In this document: positions 7,245 through 14,518 of the stretch, one piece after another | How positions within the stretch are numbered: position 1 is the stretch's first letter | How the letters are laid out: every line of letters begins with the position of its first letter | NCBI GenBank assembly: GCA_910584235.1 | Contig: CAJTZD010000006.1 | Span: forward strand, 91,562 to 113,637 | Direction: 5' to 3' | DNA length: 22,076 bases | DNA from: an uncultured Acetatifactor sp. | GTDB taxonomy: Bacteria > Bacillota > Clostridia > Lachnospirales > Lachnospiraceae | The notes under the pieces: generated by a model | The model's database searches: none | Seen by the model: the letters and a program-made list of their open reading frames with translations, nothing else | Told to the model about the DNA's origin: nothing | Translations under genes and position numbers: made by a program

Positions 7245-8132
7245 CTAACCCTTTACCGCTCCCAGCGTCACACCTTTTACAAAGTATTTCTGCACAAAGG
7301 GATAAACTGCCAGCATGGGAACCATGGATACCACGAGCACCGCATAGCGGATCTGATCCGCCAGGTTGACGCTGGGCTGCCCGGGCCTGACCGTTCCCAG
7401 ATCATATTGCAAAGCGTTGGCCTCCAGCACGATCTCCCTCAGCACCTGCTGCAAGGTAAACTTATTGGAATCCGTCAGATACAGCAGAGGCCCGAAATAG
7501 GCGTTCCAATGACCCGCTACGACCCAGAGGGCTATGGTGGCAAAAGAGGCCTTGGCAAGGGGCGCCACCACCTGGAACATCACCCGCAGCTCGCTGGCTC
7601 CGTCCATCCTGGCCGATTCCAGCAGCTCCTTTGGGATCCCCCGCAGAAAGCTGGACAGAATCAATACATTGTAGGAAGAGATCAGCGCGGTGAGGATCAG
7701 TGCCCAGTAGCTGTTGATCAGCCCCAGCTTCTGCACGCAGATATATGCCGGAATCATGCCTCCCTGAAACCACATGGGTATCAGCACAAAGATATTGTAG
7801 ATCTTCTTCCCGGGGAATTCACAGCAGGCGATGGGGTAGGCCGCGAAATAAGTAGCCGCCACGCTGCAGACACATCCAACCAGGGATATAAAAACCGAGT
7901 TCCCCAGGGCCCTGAGCACGCCATTGTTCACGATGACTTCCTCGTAAGCTTTCAGCGTAAATCCCCGGGGCAGAAGCCGCACCTCGTTCCGCAGCACAGG
8001 CCCGTCCGCGCTCAGCGAGATCGCCACGATATTTAATATAGGATACAAAATACAGATGCATATGATAACGCCGATGAAGATCAATATGGCCTCTACAAAA
8101 TAGTCCATACGGCTCATTCTCTTGTGCAGCAT
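7245..8132 (-). CDS. Sugar ABC transporter permease (YtcP/LplC type)
   Basis: A 295-residue binding-protein-dependent permease (PF00528) with about six membrane segments. The cytoplasmic EAA loop reads ELLESARMDGASELRVMFQV at about residues 168-187, where ABC ATPases dock. It ends in the group-typical YPFVQKYFVKGVTLGAVKG tail. The start is ATG 8132, seven bases after GGAGG. It pairs with the LplB-type permease gene upstream, but the two genes are separated by a 272-nt gap filled with hairpins, unusual for partner permeases that should be made in equal amounts. No ATPase gene is in the cluster, so a shared MsmX-like ATPase is likely to power it; this is inference from how other Firmicute sugar importers work. 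Confidence 0.9.
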   Translation of the reverse strand: MLHKRMSRMDYFVEAILIFIGVIICICILYPILNIVAISLSADGPVLRNEVRLLPRGFTLKAYEEVIVNNGVLRALGNSVFISLVGCVCSVAATYFAAYPIACCEFPGKKIYNIFVLIPMWFQGGMIPAYICVQKLGLINSYWALILTALISSYNVLILSSFLRGIPKELLESARMDGASELRVMFQVVAPLAKASFATIALWVVAGHWNAYFGPLLYLTDSNKFTLQQVLREIVLEANALQYDLGTVRPGQPSVNLADQIRYAVLVVSMVPMLAVYPFVQKYFVKGVTLGAVKG

Positions 8133-8150
8133 AGAAATCCTCCGTTATTG

Positions 8151-8323
8151 TTTACTCGGTGCCGCCGCGAGGCGTTTTCGTGCGCACTTTGCACGAAAAT
8201 CCCGAGACTGCAGGCGCCAAAATGAGCGCACTTTGCTCATTTCATGACAATAGAATTCTGCACTTGAATTCTATTGGATGTGTGCATCATGTTACAGTTT
8301 ACGGCAAAGCCGTGAACTGTAAC
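8151..8323. repeat. Array of four consecutive strong hairpins between the two permease genes
   Basis: Hairpin 1 has arms TTTTCGTGC (8175-8183) and GCACGAAAA (8191-8199). Hairpin 2 has AAATGAGC (8220-8227) and GCTCATTT (8235-8242). Hairpin 3 has CAATAGAATTC (8248-8258) and GAATTCTATTG (8266-8276). Hairpin 4 has GTTACAGTTTACGGC (8291-8305) and GCCGTGAACTGTAAC (8309-8323), with one G-T pair. Loops 1 and 2 are both GCACTTT and loop 3 is TGCACTT, so in the transcribed (minus) sense the loops are AAAGTGC, AAAGTGC and AAGTGCA, each exactly 7 nt; loop 4 is three bases. Arms differ entirely while loops are conserved. Flanking CTCGG (8155-8159) and CCGAG (8201-8205, part of CCCGAG) may close an outer stem around hairpin 1. 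No T-runs follow in the sense direction. Function is unknown: transcript stability, attenuation or a dispersed repetitive element are all possible. Confidence 0.85.
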
Positions 8324-8404
8324 AATCCTCCGTCCCACAAACTGGCAGCGTTGCAGGAACTCCTGAAACACCACATTTTACAGTTGCCGCGAATACTTTC
8401 GTTC

Positions 8405-9346
8405 TCACCAGATCCCGGCCGAATCCGAGTACCTCTTGCTGAAACGGTTGGCCATAATCACCAGCGCCAGAGCCACCACACCGTTAAACAGCCCTGCGGC
8501 AGTGGCCAGACTATAATCGTATTTGATCATGCCCCGCTTATAGACCCAGGTTTGGATGACCTCCGATACTTCCAGATTCATGGAATTCTGGAACAGGAAT
8601 ATCTTCTCGAAATTGGCGTTGATCAGGGAGCCCACCCGCAGGATAAACATGACTACAACCGTAGGCATAATGCCGGGCAGGGTAATGTGGATCAGGCGCT
8701 TCCACCGGTTGGCGCCGTCTGCCATGGCCGCCTCGTACAGATTCACGTCAATGGCCGTCAGGGCCGACAGATAGATGATGGCGCTGTATCCCATCTCCTG
8801 CCACACGCCGGAGAACACCATGATCGTCCGGAAATACTTTGCCTTTCCCAGGAAGAATATGGGTTCTTTTCCAAAGAAACGGAAAATCTGAGCCAGCACC
8901 CCTGTGGAGGGAGACAGGAATTCCGTCACGATGGTCACGAATGCCACCATGGAAATGAAATGGGGCAGAAAACTCACTGTCTGGACAAATTTTTTCACTT
9001 TCCTGGTCCTGAATTCGTTTAAAAACAGGGCAAATATAATGGGCATGGGAAATCCCACCGCCAAAGCATACAGGTTCATCAGCAGGACGTTGCGGATCAG
9101 CCTCCAGAAGTCCAGTCCCGTGAAAAACTTCACAAAATTCTTAAGCCCCACAAACACGCTTCCGGAAAGTCCCTGGTACAGGTCATAGTCAAAGAAAGCG
9201 ATGGACAGCCATGTCATAGGCCAGTACTGGAACAGGAGAAACCATACGATCACTGGCAATATCATAAGATAAATATACTTCGCCCTCCATATTCTTTTCC
9301 AGAGATTCTTCCGGGGTATCCGGGGTACTTTCTCCCTGCCTTTCAT
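8405..9346 (-). CDS. Sugar ABC transporter permease (LplB type)
   Basis: A 313-residue permease of the LplB group. A basic N-terminus (RIPRKNLWKRIWRAKYIYL) precedes the first membrane segment (about 24-45, LMILPVIVWFLLFQYWPM), and about five more segments follow. The EAA cytoplasmic loop is YEAAMADGANRWKRLIHITL at about residues 223-242. The protein ends NRFSKRYSDSAGIW, typical for the group. ATG 9346 follows AAAGGAGG. The gene begins 15 nt after murQ ends, so the two are surely co-transcribed, which ties this importer to MurNAc metabolism rather than to another sugar. Confidence 0.9.
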   Translation of the reverse strand: MKGREKVPRIPRKNLWKRIWRAKYIYLMILPVIVWFLLFQYWPMTWLSIAFFDYDLYQGLSGSVFVGLKNFVKFFTGLDFWRLIRNVLLMNLYALAVGFPMPIIFALFLNEFRTRKVKKFVQTVSFLPHFISMVAFVTIVTEFLSPSTGVLAQIFRFFGKEPIFFLGKAKYFRTIMVFSGVWQEMGYSAIIYLSALTAIDVNLYEAAMADGANRWKRLIHITLPGIMPTVVVMFILRVGSLINANFEKIFLFQNSMNLEVSEVIQTWVYKRGMIKYDYSLATAAGLFNGVVALALVIMANRFSKRYSDSAGIW

Positions 9347-9361
9347 GCAGACCTCCTTTGC

Positions 9362-10291
9362 TCAAGAATTGTTCAAGTCATTTTTGAACGATTCTTTGTT
9401 CAACGCCGCCCTCAGGAAACCGTCGTTTTCCGCAAGAGCCCTTTCCGCTTCCTCTCTGTCAAGGCCGCCCAGGCACATCAATATGGCCACCTTGCTGTTC
9501 ATGCCCGATGCCCGCAGATACCTGTCCGCTTCCTCCCTGGGCTTCCCGGTCACCTTACAGAAGATCCTGGCTGCACGCTCCTCCAGCTTCTTGTTGGATG
9601 CTTTCAGATCCACCATCAGATTGCCGTACACTTTGCCAAGCTTTATCATCGTCGCAGTGGACAGCATATTGAGAATCATTTTCTGGGCGGTTCCGGCTTT
9701 CATCCGGGTAGAGCCGCTTATGACCTCGGGCCCTGTCACTGCCTCGATGCACACGTCCACATAAGCCTTTATCTCACTGTCCGGGTTGTTCACCACTGCG
9801 ATGGTCTGGGCTCCCTGCCTGCGGGCTTCCTCCATGGCGCCTAGGACAAAAGGCGCCCTGCCGCTGGCACTGATCCCGACTACTACATCCTTGTCTCCGA
9901 TTTCATAGACTCCGATCTGGCCTTTGCCCAGTTCCGCGTCATCCTCGCAGCCCTCAATGGGAAAGCGAAGCGCCACGTCCCCTCCGGCAATGCATCCCTG
10001 CACCATATCCTTGCCCACGCCGAATGTGGGTATGCATTCCGAGGCGTCCAGGACTCCCAGTCTTCCGGAAGTGCCCGCCCCCATGTACAGCAGATGCCCT
10101 CCGGCTTTCAGCGCCTTATAAATCCTTTCCACTGCCTCGCCGATCTGAGGCAGGGCAGCCTTTACGGCCTCCGCAACCTTGGCATCCTCCTGGTTGATCA
10201 AGGTAACGATCTCCTGCACGCTGCACAGATCGATATTCTTTGTGTTCGGATTTGCCTTTTCCGTTTCCATTCCCGAAAAACAGTCTCCCAT
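9362..10291 (-). CDS. murQ: N-acetylmuramic acid 6-phosphate etherase
   Basis: MurQ cleaves the lactyl ether of MurNAc-6-phosphate to give GlcNAc-6-phosphate and D-lactate in the cytoplasm. The SIS-fold signature is complete: ETEKANPNTKNID at the N-terminus, GAGTSGRLGVLDASEC, EGCEDDAELG, GISASGRAPFVLGA, and GSTRMKAGTAQKMILNMLST followed by a KLGKVYGNLMVDL block. The glutamates in DASEC and EGCED match the catalytic pair of E. coli MurQ. A small C-terminal helical (CUE-like) domain, MCLGGLDREEAERAL, is present. I chose ATG 10291 because GGGAG lies five bases upstream; ATG 10303 would add four residues. It follows the regulator gene by 43 nt and precedes the LplB-type permease by 15 nt. No MurNAc PTS (MurP) or MurNAc kinase gene is nearby, so the source of the phosphorylated substrate is not shown. 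Confidence 0.95.
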   Translation of the reverse strand: MGDCFSGMETEKANPNTKNIDLCSVQEIVTLINQEDAKVAEAVKAALPQIGEAVERIYKALKAGGHLLYMGAGTSGRLGVLDASECIPTFGVGKDMVQGCIAGGDVALRFPIEGCEDDAELGKGQIGVYEIGDKDVVVGISASGRAPFVLGAMEEARRQGAQTIAVVNNPDSEIKAYVDVCIEAVTGPEVISGSTRMKAGTAQKMILNMLSTATMIKLGKVYGNLMVDLKASNKKLEERAARIFCKVTGKPREEADRYLRASGMNSKVAILMCLGGLDREEAERALAENDGFLRAALNKESFKNDLNNS

Positions 10292-10334
10292 TGCCGCTCC
10301 CATCCGTCCGCTTTCTGCAGACTCTTTTATGTCT

Positions 10335-11177
10335 TCATTCTTGCTTCCTGATATGCGTCCTCTGCAGGCGTCTCATATTGTTCTCAAAATCCCGGTTAAT
10401 GTATGCGGTATATAAGATATCAATCATATTCAACTGAGAGATACGGGAGGACATGGCCCCGCTTCTCACGATATACTCCGTGGCTGCTACGCACAGATTG
10501 CAGTCTGCCATCTTTGCCAGAGCCGAGCTTCCGAATCTGGAGATCAGTATGATGGGCACGCCGTTTTTGTTCAGTTCTTCCGCGCATCGTATCATCTCCT
10601 GGGTCTGGCCGGAGTAGCTTAAGATAATGGCCACGCTGCCCTTTCTCGCATTCATCGCCTGCAGGTACTGCGCATGGACATCCGGCCCCATAAAACAGGG
10701 CTTGTAGATTCTCAGGAACTTCAGGTATGCATCCTGAGCCACCACAAGGCTTGCCCCAAGCCCGAACAAATGGATGCTCTCCGCTTTCACCAGCAGGTCC
10801 ACACTTTCTTTCAGCACGTCCAGATCCACCAGCTTCTGTGTGTTTTCCAGGGACACAATGTTTTTCACGGTCACCTTGTTGACGATCTCCTCCAGGCTGT
10901 CCTCCTGGCGGATTTCCTCCATCTGCTTACTTCCGGACTCTTTGCGCAGGGCCGTTTCGTACAGAAGCGATTTTCTGAAATCCTTATAACCCTGAAATCC
11001 GATCTTTTTGCACAGGCGGATGATGGTGGAGGGCGAGGAGTAGGTTTTCTCCGCGATTGCATAAATGCTCAGTTCCCCCGCTTCCTCCGTCTTTTCCAGG
11101 AAATAGTCGATTACGTTCTTTTCCGTGGCGCTGGCCTGTTTTTCGTACTCCTGCAGTCTGGACAATACATGTTTCAT
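10335..11177 (-). CDS. MurR/RpiR family transcriptional regulator
   Basis: A 280-residue regulator with an N-terminal RpiR helix-turn-helix (about residues 1-75; SIYAIAEKTYSSPSTIIRLC carries the helix-turn-helix) and a C-terminal SIS sugar-phosphate-binding domain (about 110-250; IHLFGLGASLVVA and IILSYSGQTQEMIRCAEEL). ATG 11177 is preferred over the GTG at 11195 because AAGGAG lies at 11184-11189. As first gene of the run and next to murQ, it most likely senses MurNAc-6-P or a related phosphosugar and controls the operon, as MurR does in E. coli. Whether it represses or activates cannot be told. The palindrome upstream at 11242-11254 is a candidate operator. Confidence 0.88.
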   Translation of the reverse strand: MKHVLSRLQEYEKQASATEKNVIDYFLEKTEEAGELSIYAIAEKTYSSPSTIIRLCKKIGFQGYKDFRKSLLYETALRKESGSKQMEEIRQEDSLEEIVNKVTVKNIVSLENTQKLVDLDVLKESVDLLVKAESIHLFGLGASLVVAQDAYLKFLRIYKPCFMGPDVHAQYLQAMNARKGSVAIILSYSGQTQEMIRCAEELNKNGVPIILISRFGSSALAKMADCNLCVAATEYIVRSGAMSSRISQLNMIDILYTAYINRDFENNMRRLQRTHIRKQE

Positions 11178-11195
11178 TTCTTGCTCCTTTCTCAC

Positions 11196-11224
11196 ACAAT
11201 ACCCTTTTGCAATATTTTTGTCAA
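11196..11224 (-). promoter_or_regulatory. Sigma-A type promoter for the MurR/RpiR operon
   Basis: On the minus strand TTGACA (11219-11224) and TATTGT (11196-11201) are spaced by 17 nt, close to consensus. A start near 11189 would leave a very short leader, with the AAGGAG ribosome site almost at the 5' end. A second promoter further upstream is therefore possible. Confidence 0.5.
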
Positions 11225-11241
11225 TAATTTATGATTATCTC

Positions 11242-11273
11242 GGTACATTGTACCACACTCTGGCATAATGTAC
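11242..11273. promoter_or_regulatory. Candidate operator palindrome with a third half-site
   Basis: GGTACATTGTACC at 11242-11254 is a 13-bp palindrome. A third half-site AATGTAC (11267-11273) is the complement of GTACATT inside the palindrome. The site lies 18 bp upstream of the -35 element. RpiR-family regulators bind palindromes near their own promoters, so this is a plausible autoregulatory site, by inference. Confidence 0.4.
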
Positions 11274-11418
11274 TATAAAATTGTTATTTTCCCGGAACTT
11301 TCCGTCATACCGCGCATTTGTCATATATTTTTCCATAAAATAACCCTGCCGAAAGCCCGGTCTGAGAAACGTCAAAGACTATATGCCGGCCAGCCCCTTT
11401 ACATCCCAGATACGCTAG

Positions 11419-11640
11419 TATATAATCCATTATGTCACAATACATAATGGGATACCCAAAGATGATGACATAAATACATATATAAGGGCTCTGAACAAAA
11501 AAAGTGTACACAAGTCGTCACAGGACGCTGCCTGCGATGGATGTAGGGAAAGCAATGTTCGATGTAAAAGGAATAGAGAACAAAGAATGACAGACACAAA
11601 GTATATTTGCGATCTGATCATTAGGTTAGAGCGAGGATGA
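11419..11640 (+). other. Start-less open frame just upstream of the DUF1848 gene
   Basis: A frame open for 73 codons runs from after TAG 11416-11418 to TGA 11638-11640, ending 4 nt before the DUF1848 start. It contains a cysteine cluster, ACDGCRESNVRCKR. The only standard start codon is ATG 11587, giving just 17 residues (MTDTKYICDLIIRLERG). It may be a decayed small gene, a short upstream ORF coupled to the next gene, or chance. The rest of the 11280-11640 region has no recognised gene. Confidence 0.25.
11427..11450. promoter_or_regulatory. 24-bp palindrome upstream of the DUF1848 gene
   Basis: CCATTATGT (11427-11435) and ACATAATGG (11442-11450) are exact inverted repeats with a 6-nt centre, 195 nt before the DUF1848 start. 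AT-rich and short-centred, it looks more like a dimeric protein-binding site than a terminator. No partner regulator is identified. Confidence 0.4.
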
Positions 11641-11644
11641 AGCT

Positions 11645-12586
11645 ATGATTCTAAGTGTCAGCCGCAGGACAGATATTCCAAATTATTATTCGGAATGGTT
11701 TTATAACAGGATAAAGGAAGGATATTTATATGTCCGCAATCCGATGAATGCACATCAGATCAGTAAAATCATACTGTCTCCGGAGGTAGTAGACTGTATT
11801 GTATTCTGGACCAAGAACCCGGAACCCATGTTTTCAAGACTAGATGAATTGGAGGCCTATCAATATTATTTTCAGTTTACGCTTACCGGATTCGGAAATG
11901 ACATAGAATGCAATGTACCGCACAAGAAAGAGCATATGATTCCGGTATTCCAAAAGCTGGCAAAGAGAATCGGAAAGCAAAAGATGATCTGGCGATATGA
12001 CCCAATTATTTTCACGGACAAGTATACTCCGGAATATCATTTAAAGGCCTTTAGACAAATTGCAGAGGAATTAAACGGCTATACGTCTAAATGTGTTATC
12101 AGCTTTGTAGATATATATACGAAAAACAGAAAAAATATGAGCGCAATGAATTCCTATTCTTTACCGGATAAGGAGCTGGGCGCATTTGCGGCACAGATTG
12201 CGTCAACAGCCAGGGATAATGATATAAAGGCTGCATCCTGCGCGGAAACGATTGATCTGTCGGCTTGCGGAATCGAACATAATTGCTGTATAGACAGAGA
12301 ATTAGCGGAGCAGATTATCGGGTGCAAAATACAGGCGGATAAGGATAAAAATCAGCGAAAAGAATGCGGCTGTGTGGAAAGCATTGAAGTTGGTACCTAT
12401 AACACATGTAAAAACGGCTGTGCATATTGTTATGCTAATTATAGTCATGAAAGCGTTTTGCAAAACAGTAAACTATATGATGTAAATTCTCCGCTATTAT
12501 GCGGAACGATTGGAGAAGATGATAAAATAACACAGAGAGCGGTAAAATCATTAAAGGAATCGCAATTGACCTTGTGGGATCAATAG
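11645..12586 (+). CDS. DUF1848 family protein with C-terminal radical-SAM-like cysteine motif
   Basis: A 313-residue DUF1848 (PF08902) protein. Family marks include the N-terminal ILSVSRRTDIPNYYSEWF (2-19), VFWTKNPEP (53-61), YYFQFTLTGF (74-83) and IWRYDPIIFT (115-124), typical of a TIM-like fold. The C-terminal part has CGC (241-243) and CKNGCAYC (255-262), a C-x3-C-x2-C arrangement as in radical SAM enzymes, but placed at the end rather than the start of the domain. The reaction is unknown. ATG 11645 follows a GAGG box. Codon use is clearly more AT-rich than in the neighbouring genes (many AAA, ATA, TAT, GAT), which suggests separate acquisition. The gene stands alone on the plus strand between minus-strand genes. 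Confidence 0.85.
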   Translation: MILSVSRRTDIPNYYSEWFYNRIKEGYLYVRNPMNAHQISKIILSPEVVDCIVFWTKNPEPMFSRLDELEAYQYYFQFTLTGFGNDIECNVPHKKEHMIPVFQKLAKRIGKQKMIWRYDPIIFTDKYTPEYHLKAFRQIAEELNGYTSKCVISFVDIYTKNRKNMSAMNSYSLPDKELGAFAAQIASTARDNDIKAASCAETIDLSACGIEHNCCIDRELAEQIIGCKIQADKDKNQRKECGCVESIEVGTYNTCKNGCAYCYANYSHESVLQNSKLYDVNSPLLCGTIGEDDKITQRAVKSLKESQLTLWDQ

Positions 12587-12619
12587 GCAGGGGCGAATAG
12601 GCGTGGTTTTTTTCGCCTC

Positions 12620-14158
12620 TCACCTGCGCAGTCCCCGGGGGTAATGGTTCTTCATAGAGCCGGCCGCCAGCTTCCCCCAGCCTAAGCCAAAGCCCTCCAC
12701 ACAGATCAGATACCAGCCTTTCTCCCCCTCTGCCGGAAAGGTCTGGCCGTTTAAATATGCGGATACGGTCGGGTCGCCGGAGCTGAAATTCCAGACATGA
12801 ACCGCAGCCCGGGGGGCTAACGCCAGCGCCAATGCATGGGACGGCTCGAACCGGTTCTTCTTTATTTCGCCCAGGTGCAGTCCCGGCCGGAGCACTTTCA
12901 GCCCTTTCAGGGAGGGCATGTCCGCCGACTCCAGATAGAGGTTGTCCCCAAATTTCATGAACTTACACACACCGCCAAGCCCGGTCTCCCTGCCAAGCCC
13001 GGAGAGCACATCCTGTCCGCCGCCCCTTTCCGTCTCTGGCCCGCACGCCCCTGCTGCTCCCCCGGAAAACCTCAAATTCTCTGCGCAGAACAGCAGGAAT
13101 TCTTCCGGCACTGTCCTGTCGCTCTCTTTAGGAGTTCTCTTTGCCGTATATTCCATGTCGCAATCCCGATTCTTTTCAGAAAGATTCCCCCCCTTGCCCA
13201 GCACGGCGGCAAAATGCCCCTCCCCCCGAACCTTATGGGGCCACAGGCGTACAGTCTCCTCCAGACCAGGCATGGGATCCTCTATATACCCCGGCACCCC
13301 GTTGCAGCCACCCAGGCAAAAGCGCTCCTTGTCCACAGGCAGTATCCCAAATTCACTATGCCGCCTTAAGAACCTGCTGACGCTCCCCTCGTCCTCCTCA
13401 GGCGCAAAGGTACAGGTAGAGTATACCAGCCGCCCGCCGAAACGCAGCATCTGCGCGGCACAGTCCAGGATTCCGTCCTGCCGCCTGGCGCACAGCTCCA
13501 CATTCTCCGGACTCCACTCCCCGACAGCCGTCTCATTTCGGCGGAACATCCCCTCCCCGGAGCAGGGCGCGTCCACCAGGATCCTGTCAAAATATCCCGC
13601 GAACATCTCCGCCAGGCGCTCCGGTGTCTCGTTCAGCACGCAGGCATTCCCGATGCCCATCCGCTCTATATTCTCCGACAAAGTCTTCGCTCTCGCCGGA
13701 TGAATCTCATTGCAGACTAAAATCCCGCTTCCCCTAAGCGCCGCCGCTATCTGCACGCTTTTCCCTCCGGGCGCTGCACACAGATCCAGAACTCTCTCCC
13801 CCGGCCGTATATCCAATAGCCCCACCGGCATCATAGCGCTGGGCTCCTGAATATAATAAAGACCGGCCTCATGAAAAGGATGCTTCCCCGGCTGGTCACA
13901 TGGCTCATAATAATACCCATTCTCCGCCCAGGGCACTTTCGACAGCCTGGCAAATCCGGCGGTGTCTGCTCCTTTCGCCGTACTTTGCCCATCCGTCCCG
14001 GCACCAAACCGCTCCGCGGCGCTTACCCCATCCATCCCAATCTTCCCGGGATTCAAACTCAGCCCCTGTACATGCCCTCCATCAAAGCACCCGAGAAAAG
14101 CCCCATATTCCTCCCCCAGCATCCCCTCCGTTCTCTCCAAAAAAGCCCTCGGCAACAT
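12620..14158 (-). CDS. RsmF/NOP2-type RNA (cytosine-C5) methyltransferase
   Basis: A 512-residue RsmB/NOP family enzyme that methylates cytosine C5 in rRNA or tRNA using S-adenosylmethionine. It begins LPRAFLERTEGMLGEEY, typical of Firmicute RsmF-like proteins. Motif I is VLDLCAAPGGKS (123-134). The two catalytic cysteines are Cys199 in DAPCSGEGMFRR and Cys249 in STCTFAPEE. A C-terminal RsmF-type RNA-binding region (about 410-512) ends NHYPRGLRR. Low-complexity Gly/Ala/Glu-rich stretches at about residues 43-70 and 360-400 look like surface insertions. ATG 14158 is preceded by a GGGGAGGGG purine block. The gene is convergent with the DUF1848 gene (33-nt gap). The exact target base is not known. 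Confidence 0.88.
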   Translation of the reverse strand: MLPRAFLERTEGMLGEEYGAFLGCFDGGHVQGLSLNPGKIGMDGVSAAERFGAGTDGQSTAKGADTAGFARLSKVPWAENGYYYEPCDQPGKHPFHEAGLYYIQEPSAMMPVGLLDIRPGERVLDLCAAPGGKSVQIAAALRGSGILVCNEIHPARAKTLSENIERMGIGNACVLNETPERLAEMFAGYFDRILVDAPCSGEGMFRRNETAVGEWSPENVELCARRQDGILDCAAQMLRFGGRLVYSTCTFAPEEDEGSVSRFLRRHSEFGILPVDKERFCLGGCNGVPGYIEDPMPGLEETVRLWPHKVRGEGHFAAVLGKGGNLSEKNRDCDMEYTAKRTPKESDRTVPEEFLLFCAENLRFSGGAAGACGPETERGGGQDVLSGLGRETGLGGVCKFMKFGDNLYLESADMPSLKGLKVLRPGLHLGEIKKNRFEPSHALALALAPRAAVHVWNFSSGDPTVSAYLNGQTFPAEGEKGWYLICVEGFGLGWGKLAAGSMKNHYPRGLRR

Positions 14159-14518
14159 ATTCCCTGTGTCCCCTCCCCTTTTGTTCTCCCCGAGTCTGTC
14201 CGTCTTACTCAGCTTTCGTACTTCTCTTCAGTCTGCCGAAAACCATTCAATACACCGTCTATTTTGTCTGTGAAAAACGATGTTTGCCTCATTGATGTTA
14301 TCAGCATCTAAGCATAGAAATCCAGTGTCTTTATTTAATACTTGATAGTTATAAAAAATTCATGTCTCCAAATGAACATTCTCTGCTTATATTCTACCTC
14401 TGTACGCTATAAGTGCGCTTGACAATGTGACAGCGGAAATGGCGGACAACTTTTATGAGATCCGCCACGAGAAAGTCCCCGGGCTTCTGAATACGGAGGC
14501 ATACGCCGGAACTTCTTC
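14159..14518. other. Intergenic region, no gene seen
   Basis: 360 nt between the response regulator stop and the methyltransferase start, both on the minus strand. The part at 14280-14400 is AT-rich and probably contains the methyltransferase promoter, although no clean -35/-10 pair stands out. Apart from the hairpin at 14440-14467 I see no RNA gene or coding frame with a ribosome site. Confidence 0.5.
14440..14467 (-). terminator. Probable terminator hairpin of the van two-component operon
   Basis: TGGCGGA (14440-14446) and TCCGCCA (14461-14467) form a 7-bp GC-rich stem with a 14-nt loop, about 50 nt past the response regulator stop. The sense strand continues TTTCC, a weak U-tract, so termination may be partial. 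Confidence 0.4.

Noticed and set aside
7005..8036. 343-codon plus-strand frame opposite the binding protein and permease
   Set aside because: Translation is His/Gln-rich and without domains; it crosses two well-supported genes on the other strand.
8151..8323. CRISPR array
   Set aside because: The four units do not share a repeat sequence; only loops are alike, there are no regular spacers and no cas genes.
8159..9022. 287-codon plus-strand frame over the hairpin array and permease
   Set aside because: Antisense to a recognised LplB-type permease; the N-terminal part only translates the hairpins.
12587..12619. Bidirectional terminator between the DUF1848 gene and the methyltransferase gene
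   Set aside because: GGCGAA/TTCGCC and AGGCG/CGCCT can pair and a T-run exists, but the T-run sits inside the loop, so it does not fit an intrinsic terminator well.
12942..13703. 253-codon plus-strand frame opposite the RNA methyltransferase
   Set aside because: Ser/Pro-rich shadow of a gene whose motifs and catalytic cysteines are clear on the minus strand.
13871..14311. Plus-strand frames over the methyltransferase start and the following gap
   Set aside because: Pro/Ser-rich translation, no ribosome site, and most of the span is antisense to the methyltransferase gene.
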